Below are positions 36,450-44,689 of a stretch of 64,000 nucleotides of DNA, piece by piece (the first letter of the stretch is position 1; each line of letters begins with the position of its first letter). The notes under the pieces were generated by a model, which worked only from the letters and a program-made list of their open reading frames with translations, was not told the origin of the DNA and made no database searches. Source of the stretch: Flemingiibacterium sp964430755. GTDB lineage: Bacteria > Bacillota > Clostridia > Oscillospirales > CAG-272. The stretch covers positions 14,852 to 78,851 of the forward strand of contig CAYSFT010000003.1 in assembly GCA_964430755.1 (NCBI GenBank), read 5' to 3'. The translations under genes and the position numbers were made by a program.

Positions 36450-36502
36450 TAGCTTTGAAGAAAGATACATTTCGTTCATATTATACTTTGTCAGCCGAAA
36501 AT

Positions 36503-36534
36503 AAAAAATCCCGGAAAGTACGAAACCTTCCGGG
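36503..36534 (-). terminator. prs terminator
   Basis: CCCGGAA and TTCCGGG form the stem; on the minus strand it is followed by ATTTTTTAT. Confidence 0.85.
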
Positions 36535-36565
36535 TGATAATGTCATTTTTATAGATATGGAGAAA

Positions 36566-37681
36566 TTACTGATTTTCCTGCACCTTACGTTTTTCAACGA
36601 GATTGTGAATACGTGTAACAGGATTGAGAAGTGTGCTGATGGAGTGATCGTGATTAAGGGTGTCAATTATGTACGAAATGTACTTGCACATATTAACCTG
36701 AACATACCATTCGCGGCTCTTAAGTTCTTCTGTGCCGTAAATAAGGTTTGTGGTAAAGATTTTGTCGATGATGCCGTTTTCATAAGCTTCATCAAACTTT
36801 TCAAGACCGTTGCAGAAAAGACCGAAGGTGGAGAAAACGAATATACGCTTTGCGCCCTTGCCCTTTAACTGAAGCGCAACATCCAGCATGGATTCGCCGG
36901 AGCTTATCATGTCGTCAACAACAATCGCATCCTTGCCGTGGAGATCGCGTCCGAGGTATTCATGCGCCTCAATCGGGTTCTTACCGTCAACAACAACAGC
37001 ATAGTTGCGGCGCTTATAGAACATACCAAGGTCAAGACCGAGCACCGAAGAATAGTACATACAACGGCTCATTCCGCCCTCATCGGGAGATACAACCGAA
37101 AGATGGTCGCGGTCAAGAATAATATCCGGCACATTCTTGCAGAGCGCCTTTATCATCTGATATGTGCAGCGTACATTTTCAAAACCGGAAAGCGGAATAG
37201 CATTCTGTACACGTGCATCATGTGCGTCAAAGGTGATAATATTGGAAACACCCATTGCAACAAGCTCCTGGAGTGCACTTGCGCAGTCGAGCGATTCACG
37301 GGAAGAACGCTTATGCTGACGTCCCTCGTAAAGCATCGGCATGATTACGGAAATGCGGCGCGCCTTACCGCCAATTGCAGCAATTACACGCTTTAAATCC
37401 TGATAATGATCATCGGGACTCATCGGTACGGTCATGCCGTACATTTTATAAGTAACGCCGTAATTAAAGCAGTCGTTAACGATATAAACATCGTGACCTC
37501 TGAGCGATTCGTGAATAAGACACTTTGCTTCACCGGTACCGAAGCGAGGACAATCCGCCTGCACCACAAAGCTCTTATCCGTTCCGCGCCATTCTTTCAA
37601 ATAGGCATCAACCTGAGCTGTCAAACTCTCACATCCGCGTGTACCGATCACACTGAGATCGCCGTATAAAGACTCGTTCAT
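36566..37681 (-). CDS. prs: Ribose-phosphate pyrophosphokinase, long clostridial form
   Basis: Makes PRPP from ribose 5-phosphate and ATP. The start was set at ATG 37681 (MNESLYGDLSVIG), because GGAGG lies 8 bp upstream; an in-frame ATG at 37696 falls inside that site. The protein has 371 residues against about 315 for the usual enzyme. Key motifs are ITFDAHDARVQNAIPL (metal/ATP site) and the PRPP loop IVVDDMISSGESMLD near residue 245. Longer PRPP synthetases of this type are common in gut Clostridia alongside a standard copy. It has its own terminator and leader palindrome. Confidence 0.92.
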   Translation of the reverse strand: MNESLYGDLSVIGTRGCESLTAQVDAYLKEWRGTDKSFVVQADCPRFGTGEAKCLIHESLRGHDVYIVNDCFNYGVTYKMYGMTVPMSPDDHYQDLKRVIAAIGGKARRISVIMPMLYEGRQHKRSSRESLDCASALQELVAMGVSNIITFDAHDARVQNAIPLSGFENVRCTYQMIKALCKNVPDIILDRDHLSVVSPDEGGMSRCMYYSSVLGLDLGMFYKRRNYAVVVDGKNPIEAHEYLGRDLHGKDAIVVDDMISSGESMLDVALQLKGKGAKRIFVFSTFGLFCNGLEKFDEAYENGIIDKIFTTNLIYGTEELKSREWYVQVNMCKYISYIIDTLNHDHSISTLLNPVTRIHNLVEKRKVQENQ

Positions 37682-37702
37682 CTGTAAATCCTCCATCTGA
37701 CT

Positions 37703-37717
37703 CGGTCATCATGACCG
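37703..37717. promoter_or_regulatory. Palindrome in the prs leader
   Basis: CGGTCATCATGACCG, a perfect 7-bp dyad around one base, lies just upstream of the prs ribosome site. Its geometry matches the hprK leader palindrome, though the sequence differs. A TATAAT box is about 25 bp further upstream. Confidence 0.4.
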
Positions 37718-37916
37718 TATTGCCAATATAATTACACTTATATTATAACACATATTTCGACAATTGGAAATAGTTTTTAAGATTTTTTAATATTTCATTA
37801 AAACTATATAAATCTCACCCTCATTTTTGGGCAAAATACTGTGCGGAATTTTACAAAGAGTATACAATTCAATTATCTTCGTGATTGTACTTGCATATGC
37901 ATTAAGCGTAAACAAA

Positions 37917-37957
37917 AACCACTTGCATTTCAGGGTAAGAGTGCAAGTGGTTCGCTT
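37917..37957. terminator. valS terminator
   Basis: AACCACTTGCA pairs with TGCAAGTGGTT over 11 bp. The minus strand continues with TTTTTG directly after the stem, and the plus side has CGCTTTTTATT, so it can work in both directions. Confidence 0.88.
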
Positions 37958-37968
37958 TTTATTCAAAT

Positions 37969-40593
37969 TTAACCGAGCTTTGCAATAGCTTCATCGACAG
38001 CGGCAAGCTGTTCGATAAACTTTTCTTTCTTCGCCTTTTCAGCCTCGATAAGCTGTGCAGGAGCCTTTGCAACAAAGCCCTCGTTTGCAAGCTTCTTTTC
38101 AACTCTGTCAATCTCGGAAAGATACTTTTCACGTTCCTTGGTAAGGCGCTCACGTTCCTTTGCAAAATCGATAAGCTCGCCAAGCGGAATGAATATGCTT
38201 GCGCCCTCTGCAACGATCTGTACTGCGTTTTCGTCAGCGTAAGAGTCCACAAACTCAACTTCGGATGCAGATGCAAGCTTCGTGAAGAACTTGACTGTAT
38301 CATCGGAATAAGTTGCACGGTCAGCGGTCGCAATGATAACCTTCGCCTTCTTCGAGGGTGCAACATTCATCTCTGCACGGCGGTTACGAATAAGAGTGAT
38401 AGCGTCAATAAGCTTCGCCATCTGTGCTTCCTCTGTCGGGAACTCGAGAGCAGTGTTATACTTCGGATACTCGGCAACCATAATAGACTCGCTCTCATGA
38501 GGTATCGCCTGATAGATTTCCTCAGTGATGAACGGTACAAACGGATGCAGAAGCTTGAGTGTTTCGCCAAGGGCGTAACAGAGTACGTTCTGCGCATCGG
38601 TGTCGCCCTCGTTAAGACGCGGCTTGATAAGCTCGATATACCAGTCGCAAAGCACGTCCCAAACGAAATCGTAAAGCTTCGCAAGTGCAACGCCAAGCTC
38701 AAATTTATCGAGATTTGCAGTAACCTCTCCGATAAGGGTGTTGAGCTTTGAAAGGATCCACTTGTCCTCTGCTTTGAGCTTTGAGGTGTCGGGAAGCTCA
38801 ACCTTGTCGATCGTAAGATTCATGAGAGTGAAGCGTGATGCATTCCAGAGCTTGTTTGCAAAGTTTCTCGCCGCTTCAACTTTCTTGTCGGAGTAACGCA
38901 TATCGTTTCCGGGAGAGTTACCCATAACGAGCGCATAACGAAGCGCATCCGCACCGTAGTTATCGATAATTTCAAGCGGATCAACGCCGTTTCCGAGCGA
39001 TTTGGACATCTTGCGTCCCTGCTCGTCACGAACAAGACCGTGAATGAGAACGGTGTCAAACGGAATGCTGTCTGTATATTCAAGCGCCGAGAAAATCATT
39101 CTCGAAACCCAGAATGTGATGATATCGTAACCGGTAACAAGAGTGTTTGTCGGATAGAAGAACTTGAGATCCTCTGTGTTATCGGGCCAGCCGAGCGTCG
39201 AGAACGGCCAGAGTGCAGACGAGAACCATGTGTCAAGCGTATCCTCATCCTGCTTCATTGCGCCGCCGCACTTGGGACAAACTGCAATTCCCTTTTCATC
39301 GGATGTAACCTCGGTGTGACCGCAGTCCTCGCAGTAGAAGGCAGGGATTCTGTGTCCCCACCAGAGCTGACGGGAGATACACCAGTCCTGCGTATTTTCC
39401 ATCCAGTGGAAATAGTTCTTATCAAAGCGTTCGGGAACGAACTTGATGCGTCCGTCGCGTACAGCCTCGATTGCCGGCTTTGCAAGAGGCTCCATCTTAA
39501 CGAACCACTGAAGCGATACCATCGGCTCGATAGTAGTGCCGCAGCGATAGCAGGTACCAACCTCGTGAGTGAGATCCTCGATCTCTGCAAGATATCCGCC
39601 TGCACGAAGATCCTCAACAATAGCCTTACGCGCCTCATATCTGTCCATGCCTGCATATTTAGGATAGTTGTCGGTAATCTTTGCATCCTCGGTGAGAACA
39701 ACCTCCATAGGAAGATGACAACGACGTCCAACCTCAAAGTCGTTAGGGTCGTGTGCAGGAGTGATCTTAACGCAGCCTGTACCCTTATCGAGCTGTGCGT
39801 GCTCGTCTGCAACGATCGGGATACGGCGTCCAACAAGCGGCAGAACAACATACTTACCGATCATATCTTTGTATCGTTCATCCGCAGGGTTAACGGCAAC
39901 TGCTGTATCACCGAGAAGTGTTTCGGGACGTGTGGTTGCAACCTCAACGTATCCACCTCCGCCAACGAGGGGATAGCGGATATGCCAGAAATGACCGTGC
40001 TGTTCCTCATAGTCAACCTCTGCATTGGAAATGGAGGTCTTACAGTGAGGACACCAGTTAATGATACGCTCGCCGCGGTAAATGAGTCCCTTATCGTAAA
40101 GACGCTTGAACACCTCACGAACCGCCTTGCTGCAGCCCTCATCGAGAGTGAAACGCTCGCGGCTCCAGTCACAGGAAGAGCCCATCTTCTTGAGCTGTTC
40201 AATGATACGTCCACCGTACTGACGCTTCCAATCCCACGCACGAACAAGGAACTGATCACGTCCGAGATCCTCTTTTGTGAGTCCCTCCTTGCGCATAGCC
40301 TCAACGATCTTCGCTTCAGTCGCAATGGACGCATGGTCAGTACCGGGCAACCAGAGGGTCGCAAAGCCTTTCATTCTCTTGTAACGGATGAGAATATCCT
40401 GGAGAGTGTTGTCAAGTGCGTGTCCCATATGGAGCTGACCTGTGATGTTTGGAGGCGGAATTACGATTGTGTAGGGATCCTTCTTTTCGTCGCGTACTGC
40501 GGTGAAATATCCCTTATCGCACCAATTTTTGTAGATACGGTCTTCAAATTCCTTCGGTGCATAATTCTTGGGAAGATTAATCTCAGTGTTCAT
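37969..40593 (-). CDS. valS: Valyl-tRNA synthetase
   Basis: Charges tRNA-Val. The 874-residue class I enzyme has the HIGH-type motif PPNITGQLHMGHALD near residue 47 and KMSKS in GRKMSKSLGNGVD near 528. It also has the editing CP1 domain with a zinc-binding CEDCGHTEVTSDEKGIAVCPKC insert split over two CxxC pairs near 415-440, and the C-terminal coiled coil typical of ValRS (about 808-870). It is preceded by a T-box leader and followed by a strong hairpin, so it is a single-gene unit. Confidence 0.98.
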   Translation of the reverse strand: MNTEINLPKNYAPKEFEDRIYKNWCDKGYFTAVRDEKKDPYTIVIPPPNITGQLHMGHALDNTLQDILIRYKRMKGFATLWLPGTDHASIATEAKIVEAMRKEGLTKEDLGRDQFLVRAWDWKRQYGGRIIEQLKKMGSSCDWSRERFTLDEGCSKAVREVFKRLYDKGLIYRGERIINWCPHCKTSISNAEVDYEEQHGHFWHIRYPLVGGGGYVEVATTRPETLLGDTAVAVNPADERYKDMIGKYVVLPLVGRRIPIVADEHAQLDKGTGCVKITPAHDPNDFEVGRRCHLPMEVVLTEDAKITDNYPKYAGMDRYEARKAIVEDLRAGGYLAEIEDLTHEVGTCYRCGTTIEPMVSLQWFVKMEPLAKPAIEAVRDGRIKFVPERFDKNYFHWMENTQDWCISRQLWWGHRIPAFYCEDCGHTEVTSDEKGIAVCPKCGGAMKQDEDTLDTWFSSALWPFSTLGWPDNTEDLKFFYPTNTLVTGYDIITFWVSRMIFSALEYTDSIPFDTVLIHGLVRDEQGRKMSKSLGNGVDPLEIIDNYGADALRYALVMGNSPGNDMRYSDKKVEAARNFANKLWNASRFTLMNLTIDKVELPDTSKLKAEDKWILSKLNTLIGEVTANLDKFELGVALAKLYDFVWDVLCDWYIELIKPRLNEGDTDAQNVLCYALGETLKLLHPFVPFITEEIYQAIPHESESIMVAEYPKYNTALEFPTEEAQMAKLIDAITLIRNRRAEMNVAPSKKAKVIIATADRATYSDDTVKFFTKLASASEVEFVDSYADENAVQIVAEGASIFIPLGELIDFAKERERLTKEREKYLSEIDRVEKKLANEGFVAKAPAQLIEAEKAKKEKFIEQLAAVDEAIAKLG

Positions 40594-40630
40594 TTTGCAA
40601 ATCCTTTCATCTGTACTTTGTCGGGAAAAT

Positions 40631-40881
40631 AAAAAATCCCCGACACTTTCATTGTGTCAGGGCGCAATAGGCGCGGTACCACCTGATATTTCTAACTCTG
40701 TGAAAAGCGATTACTTTTCTTCTTCTGTAACGTGAAGAACACGGCGTCGGCTACTTAGCAAATATATGCGCTGTTCACGTAGCGGCTCGGGGACTACTTC
40801 GGAAACTTAATGTGACCGCCTCACACCAACCGGCGGCTCTCTTGACACCCTCGGAAACTTACTCCTTCCCGTCCTTGCCTT
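40631..40881 (-). ncRNA. T-box leader of valS
   Basis: On the minus strand the T-box core AGGTGGTACCGCG (40672-40684) is followed by a terminator, CCCTGACAC pairing with GTGTCGGGG, and ATTTTTTATTTT. Upstream lies a long stem I region with GAGAGCCGCC and AGGCGGTC, and a stretch GAAGTAGTCCCC that offers GUA or GUC as the valine specifier. Uncharged tRNA-Val would stabilise the antiterminator and permit valS transcription. The exact specifier was not settled because the full fold was not computed. Confidence 0.92.
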
Positions 40882-40887
40882 TACGAT

Positions 40888-40916
40888 AGTATACCACGTT
40901 TTCGATAATTTGTCAA
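40888..40916 (-). promoter_or_regulatory. valS T-box promoter
   Basis: Minus strand TTGACA (40911-40916), 17 bp, TATACT (40888-40893). Confidence 0.88.
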
Positions 40917-40936
40917 GGGGTGAGCTAAAATTTTCC

Positions 40937-42276
40937 TTATTGCTGAAGCCGCATAGCATTAAGTATCGCAAGCACCGACACACCGACATCGGCAAACACC
41001 GCAAGCCACATATTGGCAATACCCAAAATGCCGAATAACATAATAGCACCCTTAACTCCAAGCGCAAACACGGTATTCTGCCGCGAAATACGAATCGTCC
41101 TGCGAGCTATTTTTATACCCACTGCAATCTTTGATGGATCATCGTCCATCAGCACCACATCCGCCGCTTCAATCGCCGCATCCGAACCGATACCACCCAT
41201 AGCGATACCGACATCCGCACGTGAAAGAACCGGAGCATCATTGATGCCGTCCCCGACAAAAGCGCAGCTTCCCTCTTTAAGATAACACTCAAGCGCACTA
41301 ACCTTATCCTGTGGTAAAAGCTCGGCGCAGTATTCGGAAATACCAAGCTTTGCCGCCACTTTCGCGGCAGTCATTTTATTGTCGCCCGTAAGCATGATAC
41401 AACGCTTTACGCCGACCGATCGAAGCTGTTCAACCGCCCTTTTAGCTGTGGCTTTTATTTTGTCACAAACACTTATACAGCCAATAAGCCTGCCGCCAAG
41501 AAGCACGAATACCGCAGTATCACCGACAAAAGAACAGCCGCCGCAACGACAATCGGCGTATACCATCTCGCAAAACGGGTCATAAACGCTTCCCTGTGTG
41601 ACTTCTTCGCCGCCGAGTTTTCAACGAGATCAAGTATCTTTGAAACCGTAGATTCGCCGAACAACTTCGTCACGCGTACACGAATCAGTCCCTCACCGTT
41701 CACGCTGCCCGAAAGCACCTCGTCTCCGACCGAAACCGAGCGAGGCATACTCTCGCCTGTCAAAGCGGCAGTGTTAAGCGATGAAGTACCCTCAATAATC
41801 TCGCCGTCAAGCGGTATTTTCTCGCCGGGTTTTAAAACGATGACTTCTCCGATCTCAACCTCACCGGGATCGACACATACAACCGCACCGTCACGTTCCA
41901 CATCTGCCGAGTCGGCACGCAAGTCCATAAGCTCGGTTATCGAACGTCTCGAACGCGAAACGGCAATCGACGCAAACAGCTCACCAACCTGATAAAACAG
42001 CATTACCGCAACGCCCTCGGAAAACTCACCGAGAGCAAATGCACCAACCGTGGCAATCGCCATAAGGAAATTTTCATCAAGCAGCTGTGCCGAAAAAACA
42101 CCCTTTACCGCTTTTATGAGAATCTCAAGCCCCACGGTAATATATGCCGCGGCAAAGAAAACGAGCGGTATGTATGCGATCTCAAACAGTGATGTCACAA
42201 TGCCGACTGTAAACAATATCGCGGCGGCTATAATCTTTTTAAGCTGTCTTTTCTGCTTTCTCGTTAACTTACTCAT
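40937..42276 (-). pseudogene. Heavy-metal P-type ATPase (CadA/ZntA type), internally deleted and frameshifted
   Basis: The first part (about 267 residues from ATG 42276) has the early membrane helices and actuator domain with LTGESMPRSV. The second part (40937 to about 41540, another frame) has the hinge MLTGDNKMTAAKVA, GDGINDAPVLSRADVGIAMG and the last helices. Between them about 250 residues of a normal enzyme are missing, including the CPC metal site, the DKTGT phosphorylation site and the nucleotide domain. The join is at the repeated phase of TTTGTCGGTGATA (about 41518-41530): SVI in one frame, VGDTAVF in the other. It cannot be a working pump. Confidence 0.88.
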
Positions 42277-42491
42277 AAAATCACTCTGCAATCCGGTTCA
42301 ATCTTTTTGATAAGCTTTTGTATCTCTTTTATAATCTTCGATTGATCGTCCGCTTCGGTTTCGAGAGTGAGCTTCTGTGTTATAAAGCTGACAGTCGCCG
42401 AGGTAACTCCGGGAAGCCCATTTATTCCTGCCTCCATCTTCGCGGCACAGTTTGCACATTCAAGATCCTAAAGATTGTATACTTTTTTCAT
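42273..42491 (-). pseudogene. Heavy-metal-associated (HMA) domain protein with in-frame TAG
   Basis: Read through, this 72-codon gene encodes a CopZ/CadA-leader-like domain: MKKVYNL, stop, DLECANCAAKMEAGINGLPG and on. The metal motif CANC is at residues 12-15. Codon 8 is TAG (42468-42470), where relatives have an acidic residue. No start lies between the stop and the CxxC motif in the right frame. An AAAGGAATATAAG site precedes the ATG, and the natural stop overlaps the ATPase ATG (ATGA), which shows the former operon structure. Confidence 0.85.
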
Positions 42492-42506
42492 GATCGCTTA
42501 TATTCC

Positions 42507-42615
42507 TTTCATTTATTAATAATACCATCGGTTTCAAATATTTCTTTCATATATTAATACTAAGCCGTATATGTTTCATATATTAATATTGAAGACTTTC
42601 TTTCATTTATTAATA
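42507..42615. repeat. Four copies of a 15-bp AT-rich repeat
   Basis: TTTCAT(A/T)TATTAATA occurs at 42507, 42545, 42574 and 42601, spaced 38, 29 and 27 bp, between the ArsR-type gene and the HMA gene. On the minus strand each unit reads TATTAATA(A/T)ATGAAA; the last one leads into the HMA ribosome site. Each contains ATGAA, the half-site of the operator at 42995. Confidence 0.75.
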
Positions 42616-42622
42616 TATATGC

Positions 42623-42979
42623 TTATTCGGATATATGTTCAATACCCATTGAGATGATTGTTCTGACATGGTCATCGGCAAGACTGTAATAAACCGTCTT
42701 ACCCTCGCGGCGTGTTCTAACAAGACGAGTCTGGCGAAGAATACGAAGCTGATGTGAGATTGCAGACTGCGTCATCTGTAAAACCGTCGCAATATCACAA
42801 ACGCAAAGCTCACCCTCATGAAGCACATAAAGTATTTTTATTCTCGTTGAATCGCCGAATATCTTGAAAAGCTCCGAAATATCCTCCAGCGTTTCATCAT
42901 CCGGCAGTGTACCCGCAAGCTCTTCAACAAGCTTTTCGTGCTCTTTGCATGGGTGATTTTCAATTGTGTATGGTGACAT
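42623..42979 (-). CDS. ArsR/SmtB-family metal-sensing repressor (CadC type)
   Basis: A 118-residue winged-helix regulator. The start was set at ATG 42979 (MSPYTIENHPCKEHEK), after GGAGTGGTAAA. The recognition region is MTQSAISHQLRILRQTRLVRTRREG, and the alpha-3 metal site ELCVCD has two cysteines, as in Cd/Pb/Zn-sensing CadC. A further Cys near residue 11 could complete a thiolate site. It should repress its own operon until metal binds. The downstream HMA and ATPase genes are broken, so the sensor may now control nothing locally. Confidence 0.93.
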   Translation of the reverse strand: MSPYTIENHPCKEHEKLVEELAGTLPDDETLEDISELFKIFGDSTRIKILYVLHEGELCVCDIATVLQMTQSAISHQLRILRQTRLVRTRREGKTVYYSLADDHVRTIISMGIEHISE

Positions 42980-42994
42980 TTTACCACTCCTTTC

Positions 42995-43014
42995 ATATGA
43001 ATGATTGTTCATAT
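42995..43014. promoter_or_regulatory. ArsR/CadC-type operator
   Basis: ATATGAATGATTGTTCATAT, 7-bp arms ATATGAA/TTCATAT around 6 bp, of the class bound by SmtB/CzrA/CadC. It lies immediately downstream of the -10. Confidence 0.82.
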
Positions 43015-43020
43015 GATTAT

Positions 43021-43048
43021 ATTATATCACAAAATTACGATTTGTCAA
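43021..43048 (-). promoter_or_regulatory. Promoter of the ArsR-type operon
   Basis: Minus strand TTGACA (43043-43048), 16 bp, TATAAT (43021-43026). Confidence 0.82.
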
Positions 43049-43326
43049 GTCCTTTTCATTATATTTGTATACAGCGTAGAAATATACACTTTATACATTA
43101 AATATACATCGTTTTTTTACGGGTATCGCTTGTTTGGCTGAAATACGGTTTTTCACATTCGATAATATGCGAATACAGGTGTATAAAAATTTCCACAAAT
43201 TTGGATAAATTGATTAAAATTGTTATTTTATGGTAAAAATATAGGAAAATTCTTGTTTAAAACGCATATTGATGCCAAATATATTTTTGATTATTACGGC
43301 ATAGTGACCATTTTTTAGAAAAGGGG
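43049..43326. other. AT-rich intergenic stretch with no recognised feature
   Basis: About 280 bp between the ArsR operon promoter and the hydrolase promoter. It is very A/T-rich, with no open frame carrying a ribosome site and no clear hairpin or repeat. Confidence 0.6.
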
Positions 43327-43355
43327 TTGCAAAATGAAAAGTTTTCGAGTATAAT
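43327..43355 (+). promoter_or_regulatory. Promoter of the SleB-type hydrolase unit
   Basis: TTGCAA (43327-43332), 17 bp, TATAAT (43350-43355). The structured leader starts about 14 bp downstream. Confidence 0.78.
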
Positions 43356-43368
43356 ATTAATTGCTCGC

Positions 43369-43497
43369 CTCAAGACCGGGTTATCAACAATACTGTGCAA
43401 AAACATTTGCGCATCATATATGGGAACAGCGATGCATATATTTTTTCTGTGCATCGAAATCGGTCTTATACCCACCGTTCATGGGTTTCATCTTGAG
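43369..43497 (+). ncRNA. Structured leader RNA, candidate riboswitch
   Basis: CTCAAGA (43369-43375) pairs with TCTTGAG (43491-43497) to close a 129-nt domain. Inside are TGTGCAAA/TTTGCGCA, CGATGCA/TGCATCG and ACCCA/TGGGT hairpins. GACCG and GGGTTAT near the 5' side can pair with CGGTC or ATACCC near the 3' side in competing ways. It lies between a good promoter and a hydrolase gene. It does not match the ydaO, GEMM or other leaders that I can recall. No T-run follows, so any control would act on translation. Confidence 0.5.
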
Positions 43498-43545
43498 TTT
43501 GCATAATCGAAATGGACGGTAAGTGTTACGAAAGGATAGCATTTT

Positions 43546-43614
43546 ATGACAGTAAATCTATTAAAAACGATATTTGCGGATAATTCTTCTGCAAAAGGAT
43601 CGGAGGTGCATTAA
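43546..43614 (+). CDS. 22-residue upstream open frame
   Basis: ATG after GAAAGGATAGCATTTT opens a 22-codon frame (MTVNLLKTIFADNSSAKGSE, then VH) ending in TAA 43612-43614, one base before the GTG of the hydrolase. The GGAGG of the hydrolase is inside this frame, so its translation would influence hydrolase initiation. The peptide has no recognised match. Confidence 0.5.
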   Translation: MTVNLLKTIFADNSSAKGSEVH

Positions 43615-43615
43615 A

Positions 43616-44554
43616 GTGGCAGCCTTATTAAAGAATAAAAAAAGGACAGCTTCTGTTGCGCTCGCTTTAATCCTCGCGATTGTTTTTGCTTCAATTTCCG
43701 CTTCTATCATCACAGCGGCTCCGAGTGACGAACCCGATGAGCAGGATACGGTTACTTATGATGAACCAACTCGTGTAACCGTCCCGACCGTCACTGAAGA
43801 GCAAACAACCACCGAATCAGAGGAAACTCTCCCCGAGATTATCACAAACTACACCGGTAATCTCATCGCAGACGCTCCCGAAATACTGACTGAGGCAGAA
43901 ACCGAATCTGCAGAAGAAACAGTACCCACCATTCCGGAAACAACAGTCCCCGAAACCGAATCGGAATTTATCAGCAAGTCTCATTCGGCTGTTGATGAAT
44001 CCGGCTTCTACTATGTCGTTCCCGAAATGAAGACCGGTTTTCTTGCGGACGAGCTCGGAGTTCCCTACTCTATCGAAACACCGAAGCTTTCCGTCACCGA
44101 ATACGAAATCACCCTGGCGGCAACAATAATTCAGCTTGAGGTAATGGGCAACGGTTCAAGTCTTTACAGATTTGAGGATTTGAAGGAAAAATACTGGGAA
44201 ATGTGTGCAGTTGCGCAGTGTATACGCAACCGTGCCGAAAGCGGACGTTTCCCCGGCAGTATCGAAGGCGTAATTCTTCAGTCAACAAAAACCGCATCCG
44301 GCGCTGTGCTCTATCAGTTCAGCCCTGCGGATAAGCTTGCGAGATTCACGCCCACCGAGGAAGCCGTTGTTGCAGCACGCGAGGTTCTGCTTGAAGGCGT
44401 AAGTGTTATGCCGAGCAACTATTACTATTTCTGCGCAACAAGAATCGAAGCATCGTTTGAGAAAAACAATTCCTTTATGTTTGAGAAGAATGCAGACGGC
44501 ACTATTGATAAACTTCAGGGCCATCTGACCACCTTCTATCCCGGACACAAATAA
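43616..44554 (+). CDS. Secreted SleB/CwlJ-type cell wall hydrolase
   Basis: The start was set at GTG 43616, after CGGAGG, giving 312 residues. Residues 1-36 form a signal peptide (KNKKRTASVALALILAIVFA core). An acidic, Thr/Glu/Pro-rich linker runs to about residue 145. The hydrolase_2 domain covers about 165-312, with the catalytic glutamate in IIQLEVMGNG and CAVAQCIRNRAESGRFPGSI. SleB-type enzymes cut cortex or wall peptidoglycan. The long linker suggests it crosses the wall. It is single-gene, with a regulated-looking leader. Confidence 0.88.
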   Translation: MAALLKNKKRTASVALALILAIVFASISASIITAAPSDEPDEQDTVTYDEPTRVTVPTVTEEQTTTESEETLPEIITNYTGNLIADAPEILTEAETESAEETVPTIPETTVPETESEFISKSHSAVDESGFYYVVPEMKTGFLADELGVPYSIETPKLSVTEYEITLAATIIQLEVMGNGSSLYRFEDLKEKYWEMCAVAQCIRNRAESGRFPGSIEGVILQSTKTASGAVLYQFSPADKLARFTPTEEAVVAAREVLLEGVSVMPSNYYYFCATRIEASFEKNNSFMFEKNADGTIDKLQGHLTTFYPGHK

Positions 44555-44564
44555 TTTTACATTT

Positions 44565-44592
44565 CACCCTGCCAATCGGTGGGGTGTTTTTT
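44565..44592 (+). terminator. Hydrolase terminator
   Basis: CACCC and GGGTG (with an inner CC/GG) followed by TTTTTTC. Confidence 0.8.
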
Positions 44593-44689
44593 CTTGCAAC
44601 ATCATACTGAAAAATAATGACGTGCGCAATTTTGTTATAGTAAAACAGGCAGCTTTGTGTTAAAATTGATATACACGGAGGTGAAGCAT

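Noticed and set aside
39040..40632. A 530-codon open frame antisense to valS
   Set aside because: It is a mirror of the highly conserved valS codons; the protein has no family features, and valS with its T-box is certain.
43257..43475. Open frame of 72 codons on the minus strand in the AT-rich spacer
   Set aside because: No ribosome site, composition unlike coding sequence, and it overlaps the promoter and structured leader of the hydrolase on the other strand.
43360..43500. c-di-AMP (ydaO) or c-di-GMP riboswitch for the hydrolase leader
   Set aside because: The conserved stretches that I know for these families were not found; only general stem structure is present. It is kept as an unclassified structured leader.
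44109..44548. Open frames antisense to the hydrolase
   Set aside because: No ribosome sites, and the proteins are low-quality mirror frames of a conserved gene.
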